Part shown: piece after piece, positions 41,778 through 51,057 of the stretch
Layout of the letters: each line of letters opens with the position of its first letter
Position numbering within the stretch: position 1 is the first letter of the stretch
Origin: Methanoregula sp.
Lineage (GTDB): Archaea; Halobacteriota; Methanomicrobia; Methanomicrobiales; Methanospirillaceae
Length of the DNA: 53,166 bases
NCBI GenBank assembly: GCA_003141335.1
Contig: PLLR01000074.1
Coordinates: forward strand, 1-53,166
Direction: 5' to 3'
The notes under the pieces: model-generated
What the model saw: the letters and a program-made list of their open reading frames with translations, nothing else
What the model was told of the DNA's origin: nothing
Database searches by the model: none
Position numbers and translations under genes: made by a program

Positions 41778-42023
41778 TTGATGACCCGAAGAAAGGACAA
41801 ATTCAGGTTATTAAAAATCAGGCATTTTTTTAAGAATCACAAAACCCCCTCGTGAGAGGCGGGAAAAGACGCCTAAATGGGATCTGTTTCCTCTTCCCTG
41901 TTTGCCGGGAAGGTGCCGGAAAACCCATTCCCTCATACCCGTAAGGGATGGCCGCACAAGCAGGAACAGGAATCTTTGCCTTAAAGTATCCGACAGACAA
42001 AGGAATCTCTCTCATGCATACCA

Positions 42024-43271
42024 ATGACCTTTAATGGGATGAAAATAATCTTATCAGAAATGCGGGGAATGCTGATGCAACCGGCCTTACAGAGTGAACA
42101 GCCGCACCTGATTTACCTCAATAACGCCGCAACCACATGGCCTAAGCCGCCTGAGGTGCTCGAGGAAGTTGCTGCATGCCTACGCATGCCGCTGCACGAA
42201 CCGGGGAGAACGACGGGTAATGGATCCGTGGACTATCCTTCTTCCGCACGCGAAGCCCTTGCTGCATTTTTCCATGCGGGTCCACCTGAACACTACATCT
42301 TCACCCAGAACGCGACCGACGCACTCAATCTCCTGATTCACGGATTTGTAAAAAAGGGCGGTGTGCCGTTCCACGCGATTACCACGGAACTCGACCATAA
42401 CTCCGTACTTCGCCCCCTCACCTCGCTGGAGCAGGAAGGGACAATCAGGCTCTCGGTTGTTCCTTTCACGGGCCATACGGTGAATCTTGCTGCAATAAAG
42501 AAAGCGATCTGTGCTAAGACCCGGCTTGTGGTAATGACCCACGGGAGTAATGTGTTCGGTTCCCTCCAGGAAATCAAACCGATTGCAGAATATCTCCATG
42601 AAAACGACATTTTTTTCATCGTCGACGGTGCCCAGACCGCAGGACACATACCGATCAATCTCTCTGCTATGCCAGTTGACGCATTCGTTTTCACCGGGCA
42701 CAAGGCGCTCTTTGGCATACCCGGCAGCGGTGGGTTCTATATCCGCGACCCGGACGCAATCGCGGTCACCCGCCAGGGTGGCACCGGCACGGATTCACGG
42801 ACGCTCACCCACCCCTCCGATATGCCGATGCGGTTCGAGGCAGGGACGCACAATTACCCCGGAATCGCATCGCTCTATGCCGGGATTCGGTTCATCACAT
42901 CAACCGGTCAGGATGCAATCGGGAAGAAAAACAATGATCTCACACGTTTGTTCATCAGGGAACTTGAGAACAAACCGGGTATCACCATCTACAACGATGC
43001 ACCGGACCTCCCTGTCGTATCGTTCAATATCAGCGGCATCGACAACCACGAGGCCGGCTTCATCCTTGCCCGGGCGTATAACGTGATAACGAGGACGGGT
43101 CTCCATTGCGCCCCGCTCGTCCACGAACGTATTGACGGCGGGAAAGGCTGCATCCGCGCAAGTCTCTCGTGGTTCACTACCCGTGATGATGTTACAACAG
43201 CAGCAGCTGCGATTTGGGAGGTGGCAGAAAGTGCGGATTCTCAGGTCCGTTCAGACCAAGGTCTGCGTTGA
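42024..43271 (+). CDS. Cysteine desulfurase-like class V aminotransferase
   Basis: IYLNNAATTWPKPPEVLEEV; VDGAQTAGHIPINLS; FTGHKALFGIPGSGG; start codon uncertain. Confidence 0.85.
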   Translation: MTFNGMKIILSEMRGMLMQPALQSEQPHLIYLNNAATTWPKPPEVLEEVAACLRMPLHEPGRTTGNGSVDYPSSAREALAAFFHAGPPEHYIFTQNATDALNLLIHGFVKKGGVPFHAITTELDHNSVLRPLTSLEQEGTIRLSVVPFTGHTVNLAAIKKAICAKTRLVVMTHGSNVFGSLQEIKPIAEYLHENDIFFIVDGAQTAGHIPINLSAMPVDAFVFTGHKALFGIPGSGGFYIRDPDAIAVTRQGGTGTDSRTLTHPSDMPMRFEAGTHNYPGIASLYAGIRFITSTGQDAIGKKNNDLTRLFIRELENKPGITIYNDAPDLPVVSFNISGIDNHEAGFILARAYNVITRTGLHCAPLVHERIDGGKGCIRASLSWFTTRDDVTTAAAAIWEVAESADSQVRSDQGLR

Positions 43272-43614
43272 TGGCTCGCTGATGAAGGAATACGTGCTCG
43301 ACAAACCGCTGACCGAAGATTTCCTGAAATTTTTAGAGCAGTTCGGAACGGTCAGGTTCCTTGACCAGCTGAAAAAGCCGTATTTCTCCTTTGAAAAAGA
43401 ACAGTTCATTTCCATCAAGGGCTTTGTCGGGGACAGCAATGTCGAGGTGCGGTACAAAAAAGAGTTCCATGATCTGGTTGGAGACTATTTTCACCTCCTG
43501 CTCTACTATTACGACCAGGGTACAACCGGCATATCCCCCCTGAGAGGACATGAGGAATCAATCCGGGAAAGGATGAACATCCGCCTTGGCCGGCCACCAG
43601 GGAACCGCTTGTGA
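43231..43614 (+). CDS. Hypothetical protein overlapping the desulfurase gene
   Basis: In-frame GTG at 43231; VRILRSVQTKVCVDGSLMKEYVLDKPLTEDFLKFLEQFG...; 41-nt overlap. Confidence 0.65.
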   Translation: MRILRSVQTKVCVDGSLMKEYVLDKPLTEDFLKFLEQFGTVRFLDQLKKPYFSFEKEQFISIKGFVGDSNVEVRYKKEFHDLVGDYFHLLLYYYDQGTTGISPLRGHEESIRERMNIRLGRPPGNRL

Positions 43615-43866
43615 TCCCCGCACGTCAGACGGGCAGAATCCATCAGATCCAAAAAAGTGCCAATATCTCGTGAAACATAAAAACCGGCCTGCCTCACCGG
43701 AAGTGCATTCCTGAAACCCTGACGAGAACAAAAATAAACAGATGCTGGCGCCTTCTGAAGTGCTGATGTTGGTGAGCTAAGGCAAAAAACGCAGGTTTTC
43801 ACCGTTTTTTTAAAAAATACTGGCACCATGAAAACAATTATACTCTAAAGAAAGGAAAAAAGTGTA

Positions 43867-45021
43867 ATGAAAAATCCTTTTCATGTGATGCTCATCCCAA
43901 CACTCGGCTGTCCTTCCAAATGCAGTTATTGCTGGAGTTCGGAGGAAGGATCCCCGATCATGAGCATAGAGACCATCAGGGAAGTGGTGGCATGGCTCAA
44001 AAATTTCCGTGAGGACAGGGTTACCTTCACCTTCCATGGAGGCGAACCGCTCCTTGCCGGCCCGGAGTTTTACCGGCAGGCACTGCCCCTGCTCTCTCAG
44101 GAGTTGCATCACCTGAACCCGGAGTTTGCCATGCAGACAAATCTCTGGAGGATGACTCCGGAAATTGCCCAAATTCTGGCGGAGTATCATGTTCCCCTCG
44201 GTTCCAGCATCGATGGCCCCAGGGAAATTAATGATCTCCAGAGAGGAAACGGCTACTTTGAAAAGACCATGCGGGGCTATGAAATTGCAAAGGCACAGGG
44301 TCTCAATGTGAGATTCATCTGCACGTTTACCAACCAGTCCGTCAAGTCCCGCGAGGAGATCTTCAATTTTTTCTTAACGAACGGGTTCACCCTTAAATTG
44401 CATCCTGCACTGCCATCATTACGTTCCGAAAATCCCAAACAATGGGCACTGGATCCAGAAGAGTATGGAGAATTGCTGGTGTATCTCCTGGATAAATCCC
44501 TGGAGCATCTGCATGACATGGACATTATGAATATCAACGACCTGTGCAGATGCGTGTTCACCCGCCAGGGAAATGTCTGCACGTTTGTCAATTGCATGGG
44601 AAATACGTTTGCAGTGGGACCTGACGGGGGCATATATCCCTGCTACCGTTTTGTCGGTATGCCGGAATATGTTATGGGCAATGTATATGACCATCCCAGC
44701 AGACAAGATCTTGAAAAGTCTGACGCGTGGAAGCTGATGCACCAGTTCAGGCAATACGTGGATAAGGCCTGCGGGGAGTGTCAACACATAAAGTACTGCC
44801 GGGGCGGATGCCCGTACAATGCGATCGCGCCCACGGCCGGAGTAATACAGGGAGTCGACCCCCATTGTGTTGCCTACAAGAGGATCTTTGATGAAATAAC
44901 ATACCGGCTCAACAAGGAGATGTTTGATTCGCCCATGATGGAGATGGGCTTTACGTCTCAACCAATGAAGAGAAAAAAGCCCGGCGTCATGTCCCTGATG
45001 CATAAGATGGTGTCAGGGTAG
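43867..45021 (+). CDS. Radical SAM/SPASM peptide-modifying-type enzyme (TIGR04083-like)
   Basis: PTLGCPSKCSYCWSSEEG; TFHGGEPLLAG; C-terminal Cys-rich CGECQHIKYCRGGCPYNA. Confidence 0.82.
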   Translation: MKNPFHVMLIPTLGCPSKCSYCWSSEEGSPIMSIETIREVVAWLKNFREDRVTFTFHGGEPLLAGPEFYRQALPLLSQELHHLNPEFAMQTNLWRMTPEIAQILAEYHVPLGSSIDGPREINDLQRGNGYFEKTMRGYEIAKAQGLNVRFICTFTNQSVKSREEIFNFFLTNGFTLKLHPALPSLRSENPKQWALDPEEYGELLVYLLDKSLEHLHDMDIMNINDLCRCVFTRQGNVCTFVNCMGNTFAVGPDGGIYPCYRFVGMPEYVMGNVYDHPSRQDLEKSDAWKLMHQFRQYVDKACGECQHIKYCRGGCPYNAIAPTAGVIQGVDPHCVAYKRIFDEITYRLNKEMFDSPMMEMGFTSQPMKRKKPGVMSLMHKMVSG

Positions 45022-45048
45022 TAACTCAGCTCCCCGTCCGCTCATAGA

Positions 45049-45324
45049 CTAAAAGTGAAAGTGCCGGTACATGGCAATACAGATGATTCCCAGCACACAC
45101 AGCACCACCGCGTACAGGAGCGGCTGACCCTCAAGCGAGAATCCTGACACCCCGCTGTCGCCCGGTACATCACCCGCATCATGGGGAATACCGAGCGCAT
45201 TCTGGAACCGTTCCTCGATACCCATCGGACCGGCGATACGGAATGCCACCAGGGCTGCAATCCCCACGACAGCAATAACCACAATGAAGATCACCATCTC
45301 TTTTTTTGTGCCGGTCGTTGTCAT
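45049..45324 (-). CDS. cbiN: CbiN-like energy-coupling factor transporter component
   Basis: Two TM segments; 4-nt overlap with cbiM. Confidence 0.75.
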   Translation of the reverse strand: MTTTGTKKEMVIFIVVIAVVGIAALVAFRIAGPMGIEERFQNALGIPHDAGDVPGDSGVSGFSLEGQPLLYAVVLCVLGIICIAMYRHFHF

Positions 45325-45971
45325 GGCCGTTCACCTTCCAGCAGGTCCGGCCTGGCCTTGATAATTGCAGTAATAATCATACCGGTGATAAATGCCTCGA
45401 TAACTGCAACACCCATATTGACACCGGCAATCAGGGTAAGCCCGGCCAGGATCTGGGAGCTGCTCTGGGTAACACCCTGCACACCCGATACAAGGATAAT
45501 GGCGATCATGGCGAGATTGCCGCAGAACAATCCCAGGAGGGTCGCGATCCCGGCACGGGCAAATGCTCCCGGAAAGAGCCGTTTCAACACGTTCCAGGTG
45601 CCATACGCGACCAGTACCTCGGTCACATTGACGAGCAGGTTTCCCCCAACCAGGCCCCAGCCCCCGTGGCCGATTGCGGCGGAGAGGATATTGATGATAA
45701 GAACGATGAGCGAACCGAGGGCAGGTCCGGTAAGGATACCGATCAGGGGTGTGAGGTTGAGATGTACCCCGCCAAAGAGGGGGATGCTCACCTGGAAGAT
45801 CGCAAACGCGGCCGCGGTACAGAACGCAGCGAGGGTGATCTTCCGGTTATCTGTTTTTTTCACGGACCTGACCCAGATGAGAGCGGCAGCGATCACCACA
45901 AGCGCAATCACCCACCAGACAGCCACCCAGAACAGGGTAAAGGACCCGTCTTCAAGATGAATATGCGCCAA
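45321..45971 (-). CDS. cbiM: Cobalt/nickel ECF transporter permease CbiM
   Basis: MAHIHLEDGSF...GGVHLNLTPLIGILTGPALG...NILSAAIGHGGWGLVGGN. Confidence 0.88.
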   Translation of the reverse strand: MAHIHLEDGSFTLFWVAVWWVIALVVIAAALIWVRSVKKTDNRKITLAAFCTAAAFAIFQVSIPLFGGVHLNLTPLIGILTGPALGSLIVLIINILSAAIGHGGWGLVGGNLLVNVTEVLVAYGTWNVLKRLFPGAFARAGIATLLGLFCGNLAMIAIILVSGVQGVTQSSSQILAGLTLIAGVNMGVAVIEAFITGMIITAIIKARPDLLEGERP

Positions 45972-46055
45972 TTCTAAAAACCTCCTGTTCCATTACTCCA
46001 TTAAATTCACTGGATCAGGTACACCATTGCCTGACTAAAAATAAAAACATTATCA

Positions 46056-46080
46056 AGAGTTTGGATAGACCCCAAATTTT
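46056..46080. promoter_or_regulatory. Putative metal-regulator operator upstream of cbiMN
   Basis: AGAGTTTGGATAGACCCCAAATTTT, imperfect inverted repeat matching the element at 48317. Confidence 0.6.
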
Positions 46081-46099
46081 TTCCGGGGATGATACGGCA

Positions 46100-46984
46100 T
46101 CATTTCCCACGGATTGCCACCATCATCCCCTCGATACTGATCGGGTGCTGGTCCGCAGGGATGCCCTGCATCCGGCAATACGCACGATATACCCTGACGA
46201 TCTGGGGTGGCTTTAACCCGGTCTCCTGCAGCAACTCCTCATCATAGAAGATCTCGTCGGGTTTACCTTCGGCAAATACCGAACCTTTCCTCACCAGGCA
46301 GACCCGGTCTGCTATCCGGGCGGCAAGGTCGAGGTCATGCGTTGCGATCACCACGCTGATCCCAAACCGCTGTTTGAGTTCAAGGATCAGATCTTCAATC
46401 ATCCCGCTGTGGACCGGGTCGAGATCAGAGGTTGGTTCGTCCAGTGCGATAATCCGGGGTTTCATGGCAAGAATGCCGGCAATGGAGATGAGCCGCTTCT
46501 GACCACCGGAGAGATAGTTGGGGAGTTTCTGGACAAGGTCAGCCGCCCCGACCGCTTCGAGCGCTCCTGTTGCTGCGTTTAAAGCGGCCTCGCGGGACAT
46601 GCCCATATTGAGGGGGCCGAACATCACGTCATCGAGCACGGTCGGTGCGAAGAGCTGGTCGTCCGATTGCTGGAACACTACGCCGACCTCCCGCCAGAGA
46701 TCGGTAAGTTCTCCTTTCGTGATCGACCTGCCGTTCACCGCAATATTACCCTCTGACGGGGTAAGCAAGCCGTTGAGATGTTCGATGAGCGTGGACTTTC
46801 CTGACCCGTTCGGCCCGCACAGGGCAACGATCTCGTTTTTCTGGACATAGAAACACATGTCATGGATACCGACGCTCCCATCCGGGTAGATGTGGCTTGC
46901 GCAGTCGACATGGATCAGTTCACGGTCTTTGTCAATGTGCGGGCAGTGTGGTGAGCTTAAAGGATCAGTACGGATGATGGTCAT
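46100..46984 (-). CDS. cbiO: ECF transporter ATPase CbiO
   Basis: ALCGPNGSGKSTLIEHLNGLLTPSEG; LSGGQKRLISIAGILAMKPRIIALDEPTSDLDP. Confidence 0.93.
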   Translation of the reverse strand: MTIIRTDPLSSPHCPHIDKDRELIHVDCASHIYPDGSVGIHDMCFYVQKNEIVALCGPNGSGKSTLIEHLNGLLTPSEGNIAVNGRSITKGELTDLWREVGVVFQQSDDQLFAPTVLDDVMFGPLNMGMSREAALNAATGALEAVGAADLVQKLPNYLSGGQKRLISIAGILAMKPRIIALDEPTSDLDPVHSGMIEDLILELKQRFGISVVIATHDLDLAARIADRVCLVRKGSVFAEGKPDEIFYDEELLQETGLKPPQIVRVYRAYCRMQGIPADQHPISIEGMMVAIRGK

Positions 46985-46991
46985 GGTCGTT

Positions 46992-47807
46992 TTACCCTCC
47001 CAATGATGGTGTCATGAGTGCCACTGCCACGACAACAGCTGCACCTGCGCAAATGAGCAGGTATTCGGCGTGCCGGAGTGCCGGGATCCCGGTCGCGGTC
47101 CCGTATGATCCGGAAAAACCCCGGGCGATCATTGCCTTGTGCACCCGTTCCGATCGCTCGAATGAGCGGATGAAGACAAGCGCGAAGACCTCGGCAAACA
47201 TCCGTCCCTGCACGCGGACGCTGTGGATGAGACCTCCCCCACGGGAGCGCACCGCTTTGAGGATCGAGCCGGTCATGGCAAGCGTCAGGAACAGGAACCG
47301 GTAGGCCATGAGGAAGATCTGGTCAAGGGGTGACGGGAAGATGCGGTAGATCATGGCAGAAAAATGCATGTACCGCGTTGTCATGAGGAAGAAGAGTGAG
47401 AAGGTCACGACTATGAGCGCCTTAAGCAGCAGGGTGACGACAAGCAGAATACCCTTGTCGGTGAGCACGAGGGGAAACCCGGCAACAGCAAAAGAGATGA
47501 TGGGATTTCCCGGTTCGCTCCAGGCCATGATCCCGACAAGCGAGAGGACAAAGACGGCCGGCATGGTATACCAGCCAAACAGTTTCCAGACCGGGAGATG
47601 TGCCGCTGCATATGCCCCAAGAATGACAAGATAGAGGACGGCGAGGATTGCGAGGTTTCCTGACAGGGTGACAAGGAGGATAATGAGGATGAGGAATGCG
47701 AATTTTGTCCACGGGCTCAGCCGGCTGAAACAGGACTGCTGCTTTTCAGCATAGTACGTTATCAGGTTCAGGTCCGGTATATGATCTGACAGTGAAGCCG
47801 CGCTCAT
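46992..47807 (-). CDS. cbiQ: ECF transporter transmembrane protein CbiQ
   Basis: MTRYMHFSAMIYRIFPSPLDQIFLMAYRFLFL; KAMIARGFSG. Confidence 0.9.
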   Translation of the reverse strand: MSAASLSDHIPDLNLITYYAEKQQSCFSRLSPWTKFAFLILIILLVTLSGNLAILAVLYLVILGAYAAAHLPVWKLFGWYTMPAVFVLSLVGIMAWSEPGNPIISFAVAGFPLVLTDKGILLVVTLLLKALIVVTFSLFFLMTTRYMHFSAMIYRIFPSPLDQIFLMAYRFLFLTLAMTGSILKAVRSRGGGLIHSVRVQGRMFAEVFALVFIRSFERSERVHKAMIARGFSGSYGTATGIPALRHAEYLLICAGAAVVVAVALMTPSLGG

Positions 47808-47844
47808 AATACCCTATCCTGTGCCCACGGTAACCGTTGTGTTT

Positions 47845-48288
47845 TCATATATCATCTGCCTCGCATCCGTGACAGTGGGTATCGTGGGTTATTTCGCCGC
47901 AGACACCCTGTCGTGGATGGCCCATCGCATGGCACATCCGCTCGACTGCATCCTTTGAGATGAGACTTTCAAACCGGGAGACTTCGCTGCAGGCCTGTTC
48001 CTGTGAAAGCCCGTAATGCGTCAGCATGAGGGCGAGTATCCGGTGCCGTTTTACCAGGAAATCCGTATACTGTTTTCCGCATTCCGACAGGCAGACGCCC
48101 CGGTAGGGAATGTGGGTGAGATAGCCGGACTCTGCAAGTTCACTGATGGTCTTTGTGATTGTTGAAGGATCAACCTTAAAGTGGGAAGCAAGGTCATTGG
48201 TTTTGACTGACCCGCCGCGCTCAACAAGGTACTTGAGATACTCCACCTTTCTTGGGGAGAGCTCAAGACCCTCAGGAATTTCCATACG
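47845..48288 (-). CDS. DtxR/MntR-family metal-dependent transcriptional regulator
   Basis: LSPRKVEYLKYLVERGGSVKTNDLASHFKVDPSTITKTISELAESGYL...; likely start MEIPEGLELS at 48288. Confidence 0.83.
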   Translation of the reverse strand, partial: RMEIPEGLELSPRKVEYLKYLVERGGSVKTNDLASHFKVDPSTITKTISELAESGYLTHIPYRGVCLSECGKQYTDFLVKRHRILALMLTHYGLSQEQACSEVSRFESLISKDAVERMCHAMGHPRQGVCGEITHDTHCHGCEADDI

Positions 48289-48316
48289 TTTCCTCAGTGG
48301 GTTGGCGATCCAGAAT

Positions 48317-48341
48317 AAAGTTTGGTATGGCACCAAACTTT
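48317..48341. promoter_or_regulatory. Putative metal-regulator operator upstream of dtxR-cbiQO
   Basis: AAAGTTTGGTatggcACCAAACTTT, perfect 10-bp inverted repeat with 5-nt spacer. Confidence 0.7.
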
Positions 48342-48468
48342 TGCATATCCGTTAATTCAGGGGCTTAGCACAAATGAGAGCATGTGAGGGGTTCATGTGT
48401 GCTCCCCAACAAATGCGATAACTCCTGAACAGGTAATACGTCATCATCGCTCTAAGCGCAAGGGCGGT

Positions 48469-48496
48469 AAGGGGGGACAGGCACTGTCCCCTCCTT
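48469..48496. repeat. GC-rich hairpin, REP/MITE-like or terminator
   Basis: aaGGGGGGACAGgcaCTGTCCCCtCC, 8-bp perfect core stem in an AT-rich intergenic region. Confidence 0.5.
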
Positions 48497-48585
48497 CATC
48501 TTACATGTGCTTTTTATTTCATCTCCTGATAAAAGGAATTCTACAGAACCGAAATTATTTTAGTTACCAGTATCCAATTTCCCCT

Positions 48586-48904
48586 ATGGCGCCAAAGGTA
48601 CAAAAAGGGGAAAAAAAGAGAGAAAATCCATTTTTGAACTATTACCGGATATGCTTGCCTCTGCTCTTACCAATCAGGATGATTTCATAATAACCTATGA
48701 GACAAACCCTGATACTGGTAAACGGGTTTTTCATGTATTGCGGGGGAAATTAATTACCCCGTGTATGCTGGGAACGTTGAAAAACAGGGTTGAACTTCAG
48801 CAAGAAGAGGGATGTACAATCATGACAAGGCATTGGAGGCGATTCAAAGGTTCAAATTCCTGCCAGATTATTATGAAGTGAAAGGGTACAGGATGGTGTT
48901 GTGA
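48586..48904 (+). pseudogene. Frameshifted small gene of unknown function
   Basis: Frames join as MAPKVQKGEKK/ERKSIFELLPDMLASALTNQDDFIITYETNPDTGKRVFHVLRGKLITPCMLGTLKNRVELQQEEG/MYNHDKALEAIQRFKFLPDYYEVKGYRMVL. Confidence 0.55.
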
Positions 48905-49320
48905 TTGAAGTTTTTCAATTTTTTTATCTTCTGATTCATTCAATTTTTTTCACACAAGAATTTTTTTGATATGTCCCATCAATTCTTTACGAACACACAT
49001 GAGTTGTTGATTATATTTTTTTATCGATCGATAACAATTCCGCATAAACATCAAAAAAGAACAATACATCCGTCATGGATTATTTCCTGTCATCAACTCA
49101 ACTTTTTTTTCGTTAAAGTAAATTTACATGATTAAATAATCCAATATTATCGCTGGTTTTATAATTCGGGCGATTTAAAGTGCGATCTCAAAAATTTAGT
49201 TTCGAAACCTTTTAATTAAGCTCTCACTAAATTTACACTAACCACAAAGAGTTTTAACTCAATGTGCGTGGCATTGCATTTTGAATACTCTCGTGCATTC
49301 GCACGTAGGGAGGAGGCTAA

Positions 49321-50217
49321 ATGGAACAAATTGTATTTGGCATTGGAATTACTGCATTGACAGGAGCTCTTGCCACCATAGCCGGTTCTGCGGAAGATAC
49401 TGAATCCAACATCGGGTCCCAGGGTGACCCGAACTCACAGGTTCAGCTCGCTCCGCAGATGGGTTTCGTGCACCGCATCTTCAACAAGGCGATTGCCGGT
49501 GAACCCCCAGCATACGGTCTCTGGTGTGCACTGGGTGCAGGTCTGGCATGGGCTTTTATGGCGATGCAGATCAACGCGGTTCTTGCTATCGTCCTTGGCT
49601 GTGTTCTCGCAGTTCTTGTACAGGGCGTCTATGCAACCACCGCGTATCTTGGCAGGACGGCAAGTCTCGCCAAGTTCGGGCAGCCGGTCTACGTGGACAT
49701 TCTCAAGTCCATGACATCGGTCACCATGGCACATGCCTTCATCGCAATATTCTGTACCGTAACACTCTGTCACCTGATCAACGGTGCACTGGGACACCCG
49801 TTCCCGTTGCCGCTGCTCGGCCTGATCTGGGGTATTGCACTCGGTGCAGCAGGCTCTGCAACAGGCAACCCGTACTATGGAAAGGAACGCCAGTACCAGA
49901 ACCAGAAGTTCGGTGCAGGTGTCCCGATCTCCGCATCGGGTAACATCGTCCGCTACGCTGAAGCCGGTGAGCGCAACTCGCTGGACAACGGATGGTTTAC
50001 CGCAAAGATTGGCGGTTCCGCATCAGGAGTCTGTTTTGGTCTGATTGTGTTCCTTGAAATCTGGCGTACGATTCTCTTTGAGAAGATCAGCGCCGGCTGG
50101 GGTGCAATCATTGTCGGTATCCTGATGATCCTCATCTTCACCGTTATAGACCGGTACATCGAAGTCTGGGCACGCAAGAACTACGGACCATATACAGAAG
50201 CCAAGGTGGCATCATGA
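49321..50217 (+). CDS. mtrE: Tetrahydromethanopterin S-methyltransferase subunit E
   Basis: MEQIVFGIGITALTGALATIAGSAEDTESNIGSQGDPNSQVQLAPQMGFVHRIFNKAIAGEPPAYGLWC. Confidence 0.97.
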   Translation: MEQIVFGIGITALTGALATIAGSAEDTESNIGSQGDPNSQVQLAPQMGFVHRIFNKAIAGEPPAYGLWCALGAGLAWAFMAMQINAVLAIVLGCVLAVLVQGVYATTAYLGRTASLAKFGQPVYVDILKSMTSVTMAHAFIAIFCTVTLCHLINGALGHPFPLPLLGLIWGIALGAAGSATGNPYYGKERQYQNQKFGAGVPISASGNIVRYAEAGERNSLDNGWFTAKIGGSASGVCFGLIVFLEIWRTILFEKISAGWGAIIVGILMILIFTVIDRYIEVWARKNYGPYTEAKVAS

Positions 50218-51047
50218 GCGCAGTCGCAGCAAAACCACAGGCTGGAGGCGCAATGAACCCGACCGCAATGGCGGTTGGCGTCGTTATGCTTCTTATCATC
50301 CTCGCACTCTGCTGGTATGTTTCACCAGGTGCCGGTCTGATGGCACTCGTAGGTGTCATCATCGGCGGCGTCCTGATTGGATTCGGTACTCACTTCGTGC
50401 CAGTCGGTGGTGCTCCTGCAGCAATGGGGCAGGCACCGGGTATCGCAACAGGTGTTGCAATGCTTGCCGCTGGTGCAGGTCTTGCCGGTCTTTTCGGTGG
50501 TGCATGGGCGGCAGAACAGGGCCTTGTCGTTGCAACAATCACCGGTGGAGTCGGTGGCGGACTGATGATGGCTATTACCTGCATGATGGTGAACTTCGTC
50601 TATGTTTTCGGCATGGGTATTCCTGCAGCATCAGGTAAAGTCTTATATGACCCCATCACCGGAGACTCACAGAAGGAATTCAAATCCCAGGGAACTGAAG
50701 GTCACGGTCTTCCATTTGTATCATTCGTCGGAGGCGTCATCGGGGGTTTTCTCGCAGGCGCTGGCGGTACAATCATTTACCTGCAGCTTCTTAGCCTCTA
50801 CGAGGCAACGCTCCCGGCCGTTATGGGTCTTCCCCCTGCACAGGTGATTCCAATTGCAGTCGCAGCCGCAGGTATGTTCGCTGTTGGTCTGTTCCTCGTG
50901 AATGCAGTGCTGACCGCATATAACATCACGGGAACAATCGAAGGACCCCACGACCCGAAATTCAAGCGCTGGCCACGGGCAATCGTTGCATCCGCTGTCG
51001 CATCAGCCCTCTGCGGTTTTGTAGCGATCCTTATCGTTGCAATATGA
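50214..51047 (+). CDS. mtrD: Tetrahydromethanopterin S-methyltransferase subunit D
   Basis: Polytopic membrane protein following mtrE; position and motif. Confidence 0.95.
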   Translation: MSAVAAKPQAGGAMNPTAMAVGVVMLLIILALCWYVSPGAGLMALVGVIIGGVLIGFGTHFVPVGGAPAAMGQAPGIATGVAMLAAGAGLAGLFGGAWAAEQGLVVATITGGVGGGLMMAITCMMVNFVYVFGMGIPAASGKVLYDPITGDSQKEFKSQGTEGHGLPFVSFVGGVIGGFLAGAGGTIIYLQLLSLYEATLPAVMGLPPAQVIPIAVAAAGMFAVGLFLVNAVLTAYNITGTIEGPHDPKFKRWPRAIVASAVASALCGFVAILIVAI

Positions 51048-51057
51048 GGTGTTGAAG

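Noticed and set aside
41830-42024. 64-aa minus-strand ORF between Mrp ATPase and desulfurase
   Set aside because: No homology signal, no RBS recognised, composition unconvincing
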